Below the pieces are notes generated by a model. The model was given only the letters and a program-made list of their open reading frames with translations. It was not told the DNA's origin and ran no database searches. From an uncultured Hungatella sp. (GTDB lineage: Bacteria > Bacillota > Clostridia > Lachnospirales > Lachnospiraceae), in the NCBI GenBank assembly GCA_910585435.1, contig CAJUEJ010000001.1, positions 157,565-221,564 of the forward strand: a stretch of DNA of 64,000 nucleotides, written 5' to 3'. Below are positions 17,124-24,268 of the stretch, piece by piece (positions within the stretch are counted from its first letter, which is position 1; each line of letters starts with the position of its first letter). Position numbers and translations under genes: made by a program.

Positions 17124-18057
17124 GGCGTACCTCCCACAGGGTTTCCGGATAAAGACCCTGATCCTTTAAATGGCGGATTGCCTGGATGACAGTCTCTTTG
17201 TCCTCTTTATAGGTTACCCCGTACCAGCGGTCCCTGCTTTCCAGAACGGTTACCTCTGCCTTGCCTTCCTTTAAAAGCTCATCCACTACGAAAGGAAGGA
17301 AATACTCGCATTTCTGGGGATTTCCCGGAAGCTCTCTCTGTAAAAATGAGGCAAAGCGGTTGTCCAGCTCTTCTAAAATACTTTTGGTAAATCCCCACAG
17401 GTTCATGGATACGATAGAATTGCCTGGAAGAGTCACCCAGGTAGCGCCTCCGTCCTCTGTATACGCGCCGTCCTCACCCCGTTTTTCGATGTGGGTCCGT
17501 TCGTGAATATCCACAAGCCGTCCGTGGCCGTCTGTGGAGCAGACGCCTCTGGCTACGTAGCCGTTGTCTGTCATGGTATTGTTCAGATGATAGCCTACCA
17601 TGGCGTACTGATATGTATCTTTATCCGCAGAGGATGTGAGCTGGCGGTACATTTCCCTGAAGGCCTGCTTTCCATAATAATCATCTGCGTTGATGACGGC
17701 AAAGGGTCCGTCTATGATATCTTTGCAGCACAGAATGGCATGTCCGGTTCCCCAGGGCTTTACCCGGCCTTCCGGTACCGAAAAACCTTCCGGGATTTTG
17801 TCCAGCTCCTGGTACACATACGCGGTTTCCATACGCTGCTCCATGCGTCTGCCGATGTTTTCTTTAAATTCCTTTTCGATAGCCTTCTTGATGATAAAGA
17901 CGACCTTCTCAAATCCGGCCTCCTTAGCGTCGAAAATGGAAAAATCCATGATGATATTCCCGTATTCATCTACCGGGTCTATCTGCTTTAACCCTCCATA
18001 ACGGCTTCCCATTCCGGCGGCCATAACCACCAATACCGGTTTTTTCTCTTCTCCCAT
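17116..18057 (-). CDS. Sugar nucleotidyltransferase, probable hexose/HexNAc-1-phosphate uridylyltransferase (LnpC-like role)
   Basis: This nucleotidyltransferase-fold enzyme of 313 residues transfers NMP to a sugar-1-phosphate. The N-terminal motif VVMAAGMGSRYGGLKQID is the nucleotide-binding loop, FAVINADDYYG is the metal-binding stretch, and VSMNLWGF and WYGVTYKEDKE lie in the C-terminal half. In the GNB/LNB route the sugar-1-phosphates made by the phosphorylase and the kinase are activated by such an enzyme. I chose the ATG at 18057 because GGAGG lies seven bases upstream. The longer frame to 18081 has the site inside. It is the first gene of the two-gene unit with the kinase. A UDP-glucose 4-epimerase gene, expected for the full pathway, is not in the window. 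Confidence 0.85.
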   Translation of the reverse strand: MGEEKKPVLVVMAAGMGSRYGGLKQIDPVDEYGNIIMDFSIFDAKEAGFEKVVFIIKKAIEKEFKENIGRRMEQRMETAYVYQELDKIPEGFSVPEGRVKPWGTGHAILCCKDIIDGPFAVINADDYYGKQAFREMYRQLTSSADKDTYQYAMVGYHLNNTMTDNGYVARGVCSTDGHGRLVDIHERTHIEKRGEDGAYTEDGGATWVTLPGNSIVSMNLWGFTKSILEELDNRFASFLQRELPGNPQKCEYFLPFVVDELLKEGKAEVTVLESRDRWYGVTYKEDKETVIQAIRHLKDQGLYPETLWEVRHE

Positions 18058-18302
18058 AATGCTGCCTCCTTCTGGCTTCATAGATTGATTAAAAGTACTC
18101 TTTAAGTATAGCTGAACAACCGATGGAAAAGCAAGAGGCTAACCTGTTTTTTATTTGTATGTTTGTTCTTTTAATTTGTACGATTGATTCTTTGCCAGGG
18201 CAGGCAGCCTGGAGAGGGCCGGGGCGCTGTCCTTGACAAACACAGGAAATCGTACTATACTGCAAAATACAATTTTTGCTTTGCCACACCACAAAGGAGG
18301 AG

Positions 18303-18875
18303 ATGGATTTGGAATTAATAAAACAGCTTCAGGCCTTTCGGCCGTTTAATGAGCAGGAGGCTAAAGACAAGGAGGTTTTGCTTGGGCTTCTTATGACCCA
18401 GCCGGATATTTTTCTTCGGTCCAACCAAGCCATGCATATGTCGGCCTCTGCCTGGGTGGTGAATCCTGAGAGGACAAAGGTGCTGATGGCTTATCACAAT
18501 ATCTATCATTCCTGGTCCTGGCTGGGAGGGCATGCAGACGGCCAGGAGGATCTGCTTTCGGTGGCGCTTAAGGAGGTGCGGGAGGAAAGCGGTGTAAGCC
18601 ATGTAAGGCCTGTGACAGACGAAATATTTTCCGTTGAGATACTGACAGTGGACGGGCATGAGAAGAAGGGGGAGTACGTATCCTCCCACCTGCATCTGAA
18701 TGTTACATATCTTTTGGAAGCCACAGAGGAGGATCCCCTTGCGATGAAGCCGGATGAGAACAGCGGCGTGGCATGGTTCGGACTTGAGGACGGGGTGGCT
18801 GCTTCTGATGAAATCTGGTTCAGGGAGCGGATCTACAGGAAGCTGAATCAGAAGCTCAGCCATTACAGGCAGTGA
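18303..18875 (+). CDS. Nudix hydrolase
   Basis: Nudix enzymes hydrolyse nucleoside diphosphates linked to another group X. The Nudix box is complete apart from a Lys replacing the first Arg: GGHADGQE, seven residues, then KEVREESGV at about residues 75-95. The substrate is not predictable. The N-terminus has about 50 residues ahead of the Nudix fold (FRPFNEQEAKDKEVLL), typical of a common clostridial subfamily. The start is uncertain: AAAGGAGG ends only two bases before the ATG at 18303, whereas the in-frame TTG at 18309 has ideal spacing (eight bases) and may be the true start. It is a single gene with no obvious partner. Confidence 0.9.
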   Translation: MDLELIKQLQAFRPFNEQEAKDKEVLLGLLMTQPDIFLRSNQAMHMSASAWVVNPERTKVLMAYHNIYHSWSWLGGHADGQEDLLSVALKEVREESGVSHVRPVTDEIFSVEILTVDGHEKKGEYVSSHLHLNVTYLLEATEEDPLAMKPDENSGVAWFGLEDGVAASDEIWFRERIYRKLNQKLSHYRQ

Positions 18876-18984
18876 ACAGAAACACTTAGGCTGCTTTAAG
18901 TTTTCATTGCAAAATCCATGGACTTGGTATATACTAACGAAAGAAATCGTAACAGCACAGGCTTGGGGCAGTTACAGGAAATCA

Positions 18985-19518
18985 ATGAAGAAAAGGATGG
19001 ATATAGATATGGCATTGTTGGAAACATGGCGGAATCTGGCTTATGGCGATGGTCTGAATGATAAAGAGAGAGAGAATCTGTGGTCCGGATATTTTGCTAT
19101 CGAGAAGGGAATCTATGAGAAGCTTCTGTCGGATCCGACCCAGGTGATTGAAGGGACGGTTAAGGAGCTGGCAGAAAAGTACGGCACAGAAATCCTGATA
19201 ATGACCGGATTTTTAGACGGGATCAATGAAAGCTTAAAAGGCTATGAGAATCCCATTGACACCATGGAGGAGGATACGGCAGTCAGGATTGAGATTGACC
19301 CTGAAAAACTGTATTACAACATGGTGGGAGCCAAGGCAGACTGGCTTTACAATCTTCCTATGTGGGACGACATTCTGACCCAGGACAGAAGAAAAGAGCT
19401 GTACAAAGAGCAGAAGGCCTCCGGAACCATCGTAAAAGGACAGAAAATAGGGAGAAATGATCCATGTCCCTGCGGCAGCGGATTAAAATATAAGAAATGC
19501 TGCGGAAAAAATAAATAG
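18985..19518 (+). CDS. SEC-C zinc-binding motif protein
   Basis: This protein of about 178 residues ends in a SEC-C motif, GRNDPCPCGSGLKYKKCCG, the Zn-binding module also found at the C-terminus of SecA. The preceding part is mostly helical (LLETWRNLAYGDGLNDKERE, FAIEKGIYEKLLSDP) and matches a family of clostridial proteins without assigned function. Three in-frame ATGs are possible: 18985 (after AGGAA), 18997 and 19009. The last gives MALLETWRNLAYG, where relatives often begin. The open frame continues upstream to 18907 without a convincing ribosome binding site. A strong terminator follows immediately, so it is the end of its transcript. A role in protein quality control or ribosome contact is possible but not shown. 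Confidence 0.85.
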   Translation: MKKRMDIDMALLETWRNLAYGDGLNDKERENLWSGYFAIEKGIYEKLLSDPTQVIEGTVKELAEKYGTEILIMTGFLDGINESLKGYENPIDTMEEDTAVRIEIDPEKLYYNMVGAKADWLYNLPMWDDILTQDRRKELYKEQKASGTIVKGQKIGRNDPCPCGSGLKYKKCCGKNK

Positions 19519-19536
19519 TGAAAATATGCTGTAAAG

Positions 19537-19563
19537 GGAGGAAGGAAGACTTCCTCCTTTTTT
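19537..19563 (+). terminator. Terminator after the SEC-C gene
   Basis: GGAGGAAG, loop GAAGA, CTTCCTCC, then six T. It starts 19 bases after the stop codon. Confidence 0.9.
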
Positions 19564-19631
19564 CAGTATACGAAGTTTCTTTCAGGCACCAAGAGATTCT
19601 GAGAGTACATTTTAAAGAAAAGGAGAAACAC

Positions 19632-20405
19632 ATGGAAGGGAAAAAGACAGCCATAGTTACAGGCGCCAGCCGGGGGATCGGGCTGGCGGTAGCCAGGCAG
19701 CTGGGACTGGACGGCTACCAGGTGGTTTTATTTGCCACAAGGCCTGCAAGCGCCTGTGAAGAACAGCTAAAGGAGCTGGACGGGGCGGGGATTACCTGGC
19801 ACTATGTCCAGGGAACCCTGGACAGCAGCCAGGACAGGAAACGTCTGGTGCAGGAGGCTGTAAGGCGGTTTGGCAGAATCGACGTGCTGGTGAACAATGC
19901 AGGGGTGGCTCCTCTTGTGAGAGGGGATCTTCTGACTATGACAGAGGAAAGCTATGACCGGGTTATGGGAATCAATGCGAAAGGCACCATGTTCCTGACG
20001 CAGCTGGTGGCAAACCAGATGCTGAAGCAGGAGATTCTTGGAAAGAAGAGAGGCACCATCGTCAATATAGGATCCTGCTCAGCAGAGGTTTCCTCTGTAA
20101 ACCGGGGAGAGTACTGTATTTCCAAAAGCGCCCTGACTATGATGACCACCTTGTTTGCAGACAGGCTGGCAGGAGATGGAATACTGGTTCACGAGGTAAG
20201 GCCCGGTGTCATAAAGACTGATATGACCGGAAAAGTACAGGAAAAATACGATGCCCTCATAGAAGCAGGGGCATTTCCAATCCGGAGATGGGGAACGGTT
20301 CAGGATGTAGCGGATGCGGTCAGTGCTTTTTGCTCGGATCTGTTTTTGTATACTACGGGAAATTATATTGATGTGGACGGAGGCTTTCATATTAAAAGGT
20401 TGTAG
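19632..20405 (+). CDS. SDR-family oxidoreductase (3-oxoacyl-ACP reductase-like)
   Basis: This classical short-chain dehydrogenase of 257 residues uses NAD(P)H. Motifs are TGASRGIG at the start of the Rossmann fold, NNAG, the catalytic Ser in NIGSCSAEVSS, the YxxxK pair in EYCISKSA, and a C-terminal DVDGGFHI. The ATG at 19632 follows AAGGAG, and the long open frame upstream to 19518 has no start signal. The next gene, a large FAD oxidoreductase, begins three bases after the stop, so the two form a unit and probably act in one pathway. The 3-oxoacyl-ACP reductase label is only the nearest general family name, because no fatty acid genes are nearby. The substrate is unknown. Confidence 0.88.
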   Translation: MEGKKTAIVTGASRGIGLAVARQLGLDGYQVVLFATRPASACEEQLKELDGAGITWHYVQGTLDSSQDRKRLVQEAVRRFGRIDVLVNNAGVAPLVRGDLLTMTEESYDRVMGINAKGTMFLTQLVANQMLKQEILGKKRGTIVNIGSCSAEVSSVNRGEYCISKSALTMMTTLFADRLAGDGILVHEVRPGVIKTDMTGKVQEKYDALIEAGAFPIRRWGTVQDVADAVSAFCSDLFLYTTGNYIDVDGGFHIKRL

Positions 20406-20408
20406 AAG

Positions 20409-22391
20409 ATGGAAAAAATAAAAATGTTAAAGGTCCATACAGTGGTGGTGGGATCCGGGGCGGCCGGGTTAAACGGGGCTCACAGGCTAAGCCGGTATGG
20501 AGTAAAGGATATGATTCTTGTAACGGAAGATATGAAGTTCGGGACTTCCAGAAATACCGGCTCAGACAAACAGACATACTACAAATTATCCCTGTCAGGC
20601 TCAGCGCCTGACAGTATCCGCAGCCTGGCTCAGGTGCTGTATGACGGAGGATGTGTGGACGGGGATCACGCGTTATGTGAAGCGGCGCTTTCTGCCCAGG
20701 GATTTTTTAAGCTGATGGAGCTTGGTGTCCCGTTTCCCCATGACACCTACGGAGAGTTTGTGGGCTACAAGACAGACCATGACCCCAATGACAGAGGCAG
20801 CAGTGCAGGGCCCTATACATCCCGCTATATGACAGAGGCTCTGGAAGAGGCGGTAAGGCAGGAAGGGATTTCCATCTGTGACCACTGGCAGGTGATTCAG
20901 ATTTTGTCTGACGGGGAGGCTTTGTATGGGATTTTATGTCTGGATACGGAGAAGGGAAATTATATCCTGATCCGCTGTACCAATTTAGTCTATGCCACCG
21001 GAGGGCCGGCAGGCATGTATGCAGACAGCGTGTATCCGGCAAGCCAGTTTGGTTCCAGCGGCCTGGCCTTTGAGGCAGGGGCTTTAGGAAAGAACCTGAC
21101 AGAGTGGCAGTACGGCCTGGCATCTTTAAAACCCCGGTGGAATGTAAGCGGAAGCTATATGCAGGTACTTCCCAGATTTGTTTCCACAGATAAAAAGGGC
21201 GGGGATCAGAGGGAATTTCTCATGGATTACTATGGCACATGGGAAGAGATGATGGATATGGTATTCTTAAAGGGATACCAGTGGCCGTTTGATGCCAGGA
21301 AGGTTTCAGGCGGATCTTCCATGATCGACCTTTTGGTTTACAGGGAAACCTGTGTAAAAGGGCGGCGGGTATGGCTGGATTACCGGACTAATCCGGGAGG
21401 AAGGCAGATTGATTTTCAGGCGCTGTCAGAGGAGGCTAAAGGGTATTTAAGACAGGGGGATGCGTGCCAGGACACGCCTTATGAACGGCTGTGCAGGCTG
21501 AACGGGCCGGCGGCGGCATTTTATAAGGAACACGGTGTGGACTTGAAGAATCAGATGCTGGAGGTGGCGGTCTGCGCCCAGCACAACAACGGAGGGCTTT
21601 CCATAGATGCCTGGTGGCAGACCAATATAAAGGGATTTTTCGCCGTGGGAGAGGTGGCGGGAACCCATGGCATCTGCCGTCCGGGAGGCAGCGCCCTCAA
21701 CGCAGGACAGGCAGGCTCTGCCAGAGCGGCGGAATTTATCGGGGCCCATAAGGACTGGGAGAGAACGTGGAGCCAGGAGAAGGAAAAGGATTTTCTGAGC
21801 CAGGCAGAGAGACGGATTGCCATGGGGGAGGAGATCCTAAAGAGATGGAGAGCAGGCAATAAAAAAGGCCTGGCACAACGGTGGAAGGCGGCATCTGAAC
21901 AGATGAGCCGCTGTGGCGCCATGCTCCGTGACAGGGAAGGCATGGAGCAGATGGTTCTGGAAATCACCGGGGAACTGGAGGAAATGGAAGGAAAAAGGGA
22001 TAAGGAATATATAACAACAGAACAGGAGGAAACCAGGCAGAAGGCCCTTTTCTACCGTTATTTTGATATGCGCCTGTGCCAGAAAACGTATCTGGCTGCA
22101 ATGCTGGACTACATGGATCACGGAGGAAAAAGCCGGGGTTCCGCTGTGTACCGGGAGGAGGGGCAAACAGGAGGAGGCCAGATCAGAATCCCCGGGCTGA
22201 CCGCTTTTTCTCTGGACGGACCGGACGGGAGAGCCCATGACCATGAGGTGCAGGAGATTCTCTATGACAGGGAGGAAAAGAACTGTCATATTTTCTGGAG
22301 AAAGGTACGGAAGCTGGAAGACATTCCAGAGCCTCAGGCCTTTGAGAGCGTGTGGAAGGCGTACAGGGAAAAACAGATGTATCATGTATAG
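20409..22391 (+). CDS. FAD-dependent oxidoreductase, fumarate reductase/succinate dehydrogenase flavoprotein-like
   Basis: This 660-residue flavoprotein has the N-terminal dinucleotide motif VVVGSGAAGLNGAHRL, then TGSDKQTYYKLSLSG. The region GRRVWLDYRTNP resembles the linker of fumarate reductase-type flavoproteins. The second FAD-binding patch reads GLSIDAWWQTNIKGFFAVGEVAGTHG followed by RPGGSALNAGQAGSARAAEFI. The usual substrate-domain motif with the covalent-flavin His is not evident, so FAD is probably bound non-covalently. The C-terminal 200 residues are helical with a region resembling the capping part of the family. No iron-sulfur or membrane subunit is adjacent, so it is not a respiratory complex. 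Its partner SDR gene is three bases upstream, which suggests a soluble two-enzyme redox pathway on an unknown organic acid or keto compound. Confidence 0.82.
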   Translation: MEKIKMLKVHTVVVGSGAAGLNGAHRLSRYGVKDMILVTEDMKFGTSRNTGSDKQTYYKLSLSGSAPDSIRSLAQVLYDGGCVDGDHALCEAALSAQGFFKLMELGVPFPHDTYGEFVGYKTDHDPNDRGSSAGPYTSRYMTEALEEAVRQEGISICDHWQVIQILSDGEALYGILCLDTEKGNYILIRCTNLVYATGGPAGMYADSVYPASQFGSSGLAFEAGALGKNLTEWQYGLASLKPRWNVSGSYMQVLPRFVSTDKKGGDQREFLMDYYGTWEEMMDMVFLKGYQWPFDARKVSGGSSMIDLLVYRETCVKGRRVWLDYRTNPGGRQIDFQALSEEAKGYLRQGDACQDTPYERLCRLNGPAAAFYKEHGVDLKNQMLEVAVCAQHNNGGLSIDAWWQTNIKGFFAVGEVAGTHGICRPGGSALNAGQAGSARAAEFIGAHKDWERTWSQEKEKDFLSQAERRIAMGEEILKRWRAGNKKGLAQRWKAASEQMSRCGAMLRDREGMEQMVLEITGELEEMEGKRDKEYITTEQEETRQKALFYRYFDMRLCQKTYLAAMLDYMDHGGKSRGSAVYREEGQTGGGQIRIPGLTAFSLDGPDGRAHDHEVQEILYDREEKNCHIFWRKVRKLEDIPEPQAFESVWKAYREKQMYHV

Positions 22392-22480
22392 TAATCTTCT
22401 CGAAGACAGGTTTGCACACATTGTCTTGCTGTTACATAAGATATAGTACAAACCTGATAAATAAAGAGGAGAACAAAGAT

Positions 22481-22957
22481 ATGTGTTTATTTTGTGGATG
22501 TAATTCTTGTAGATGTAATTCTTGCAGATGCTGCAATCGGTGGTGTAATAGATGCAATAACTGGAACTGTAACTGTGGAAACAACAGCGGAGTAGGCGGT
22601 GGAACCAGCAATGGCTGCGGCAACTGTAACTGCAGCTGCGGCAATAACAGCGGAGTAGGCGGCGGAACCAGCAACGGCTGCGGCAGCTGTAATTGTAACT
22701 GCAACTGTAATTGCAACTGCAACTGTAACTGCGGCAATAACAGCGGGGTAGGCGGCGGAACCAGCAATGGCTGTGGCTGTAACAACGGGAATACCTGTGT
22801 ATGCCGCTGGGTATGCAACTGCAACAACAACGGGCCTGTACCCTCACCCTACGGCGGCCAGATTTATACGGCTCAGCAGGTTTCTGACAGTGACTATGCC
22901 AATGATTATAACAGCCAGTTTTCCACGGCATCCATGCCCTGCGACGGCTGCAAATAA
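22481..22957 (+). CDS. Cys/Asn/Gly-rich repetitive protein (possible spore-surface or metal-binding protein)
   Basis: I do not recognise this 158-residue protein. It starts MCLFCGCNSCRCNSCRCC and contains three copies of CGNNSGVGGGTSNGCG (22574-22621, 22637-22684, 22730-22777). The copies are separated by short Cys-Asn stretches, one of them a run of alternating Cys and Asn. The C-terminal 45 residues are ordinary (PVPSPYGGQIYTAQQ, SDYANDYNSQFSTASM) and end CDGCK. The DNA repeats are nearly identical, so copy number could vary by slippage. The start is set by AGAGGAG eight bases before the ATG. A strong terminator follows. Cys-rich repeat proteins build disulfide-linked exosporium layers in C. 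difficile (CdeC, CdeM), so a spore coat role is one inference. Metal binding is another. Confidence 0.8.
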   Translation: MCLFCGCNSCRCNSCRCCNRWCNRCNNWNCNCGNNSGVGGGTSNGCGNCNCSCGNNSGVGGGTSNGCGSCNCNCNCNCNCNCNCGNNSGVGGGTSNGCGCNNGNTCVCRWVCNCNNNGPVPSPYGGQIYTAQQVSDSDYANDYNSQFSTASMPCDGCK

Positions 22958-22982
22958 CAGCTGAAACAGCTTTAACCTTATA

Positions 22983-23016
22983 CCCTGCAAAGCATACTGC
23001 TCTGCAGGGTTTTTTT
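22983..23016 (+). terminator. Terminator after the Cys-rich protein gene
   Basis: CCCTGCA (22983-22989) pairs with TGCAGGG (23003-23009), followed by seven T. Confidence 0.88.
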
Positions 23017-23109
23017 AAGCGACCTGCTGCAGGCGGAGAAGCCTGCAAAGCAGGATTCTTTTATGCATATGTGTGAAAAAAGAAATTTTATTTTGTACAG
23101 ATTTACCTA

Positions 23110-23138
23110 TTGCAAATTGAGGAAGAAAGTGGTAATGT
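23110..23138 (+). promoter_or_regulatory. Candidate promoter of the gluconate 5-dehydrogenase gene
   Basis: TTGCAA (23110-23115), 17 bases, TAATGT (23133-23138). Two operator-like palindromes lie just downstream, near the expected transcription start and leader. Confidence 0.55.
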
Positions 23139-23152
23139 ATAGATATAGAAAA

Positions 23153-23184
23153 TTTGTATACAAACAATAATATTTGTATACAAA
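23153..23184. promoter_or_regulatory. Twin GntR-type operator palindromes
   Basis: TTTGTATACAAA occurs at 23153-23164 and again at 23173-23184, centres 20 bases apart (two helical turns). TTGTATACAA is the half-site pattern of GntR/FadR-subfamily repressors of gluconate and hexuronate genes. The placement after the promoter suggests repression by roadblock or by blocking the start site. The regulator gene itself is not in the window. Confidence 0.75.
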
Positions 23185-23231
23185 TAAAACCAGAAGCTAC
23201 CAAACTATAAAAGAAAAGGAGAAGGAAGAAC

Positions 23232-24035
23232 ATGGACAACAAGACAAATTTTTCCCTGGAAGGTAAAGTTGCGCTGGTAACAGGTGCATCTTATGGTATT
23301 GGCTTTGCGATTGCCAAGGCTATGGCAGGAGCCGGTGCCACCATCGTGTTCAATGACATCAAGCAGGAGCTGGTGGACAAGGGCATTGCCGCATACAAAG
23401 AGGAAGGCATCACAGCTCACGGATATGTGTGTGATGTAACAGATGAAGAAGCGGTGAATGCTATGGTTGCAAAGATCGAGGAGGAAGTAGGCGTGATTGA
23501 TGTTCTCGTGAACAATGCGGGAATTATCAAACGTATTCCCATGATCGAGATGTCTGCAAAGGATTTCAGACAGGTTATCGATGTGGATTTGAATGCTCCG
23601 TTTATTGTGTCAAAGGCAGTGATTCCGTCTATGATAAAGAAGGGACACGGAAAGATTATCAACATCTGCTCCATGATGTCTGAGTTCGGCCGTGAGACTG
23701 TATCTGCCTATGCAGCGGCAAAGGGCGGCTTAAAGATGCTGACCAGGAATATTGCTTCTGAGTACGGCGAGTACAATATTCAGTGCAACGGTATCGGGCC
23801 TGGCTACATTGCCACTCCTCAGACAGCTCCTCTCCGTGAGAAACAGCCAGACGGATCCAGACATCCGTTTGATCAGTTTATCATTGCCAAGACTCCGGCA
23901 GGACGTTGGGGCGAAGCCTCTGATTTAGGCGGACCGGCTGTATTCCTTGCATCCGATGCCTCTGACTTTGTAAACGGACAGATTCTGTATGTAGACGGCG
24001 GCATCCAGGCTTATATCGGAAAGCAGCCTTCATAA
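23232..24035 (+). CDS. Gluconate 5-dehydrogenase (SDR family)
   Basis: This 267-residue SDR is probably the NAD(P)-dependent enzyme that interconverts gluconate and 5-keto-gluconate, or the related 2-deoxy-gluconate (KduD-type) reaction. Motifs are ALVTGASYGIGFAIA, LVNNAGIIKRIPMIEM, a catalytic Ser in INICSMMSEFGRET, YAAAKGGLKMLTRN, and the C-terminal FVNGQILYVDGGIQAYIGK. NNAGIIKR followed by MIEMS is characteristic of the gluconate/ketogluconate group. The ATG follows AAAGGAGAAGGAAG. It is a single gene behind a twin GntR-type palindrome and before a terminator, which fits induction by a sugar acid. No transporter or dehydratase gene for sugar acids is adjacent. Confidence 0.9.
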   Translation: MDNKTNFSLEGKVALVTGASYGIGFAIAKAMAGAGATIVFNDIKQELVDKGIAAYKEEGITAHGYVCDVTDEEAVNAMVAKIEEEVGVIDVLVNNAGIIKRIPMIEMSAKDFRQVIDVDLNAPFIVSKAVIPSMIKKGHGKIINICSMMSEFGRETVSAYAAAKGGLKMLTRNIASEYGEYNIQCNGIGPGYIATPQTAPLREKQPDGSRHPFDQFIIAKTPAGRWGEASDLGGPAVFLASDASDFVNGQILYVDGGIQAYIGKQPS

Positions 24036-24102
24036 TTGTGAAAATCCTGCACCGCAGCCATAGGGCAGACGGTGTGGGGGAATGTAAGAGATGTGTTTTA
24101 TA

Positions 24103-24181
24103 AAGGCACTGCCATAGGGGAAGAAGCGTACGCGTGACAGGTTCAGGCGTATGGATTATCTTGCCGGGGCAGTGCTTTTTT
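24103..24181 (+). terminator. Terminator after the gluconate dehydrogenase gene
   Basis: AAGGCACTGCC (24103-24113) pairs with GGCAGTGCTT followed by a T-run (to about 24181), enclosing about 55 bases. The loop contains a GCGTACGCG palindrome. The large loop is unusual, but the stem end and T-run are typical. Confidence 0.7.
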
Positions 24182-24203
24182 GTATTCCATGTACGGAATG
24201 AGA

Positions 24204-24232
24204 TTGTTTTTTATGGGAGACTTGTGTATAAT
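24204..24232 (+). promoter_or_regulatory. Sigma-A promoter of metH
   Basis: TTGTTT (24204-24209), 17 bases, TATAAT (24227-24232). The leader to the ATG at 24269 is short, leaving no room for a SAM or cobalamin riboswitch downstream of this promoter. Confidence 0.65.
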
Positions 24233-24268
24233 AAGGCCAAAAAACAGGCAGAGGAGAGGTAGCGGAGG

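Noticed and set aside
22574..22777. Regular repeats considered as a CRISPR or tandem non-coding array
   Set aside because: Repeats are in frame within a protein that has start, ribosome binding site and terminator. Spacing is irregular and there are no cas genes.
21837..23048. 403-codon minus-strand frame rich in Cys/Arg/Ser
   Set aside because: Shadow of the flavoprotein gene and of the Cys-rich repeat gene, whose GCN/AAY repeats leave the opposite strand open.
24036..24268. SAM or cobalamin riboswitch before metH
   Set aside because: No aptamer motifs are visible, and the mapped promoter leaves a leader of only about 30 bases.
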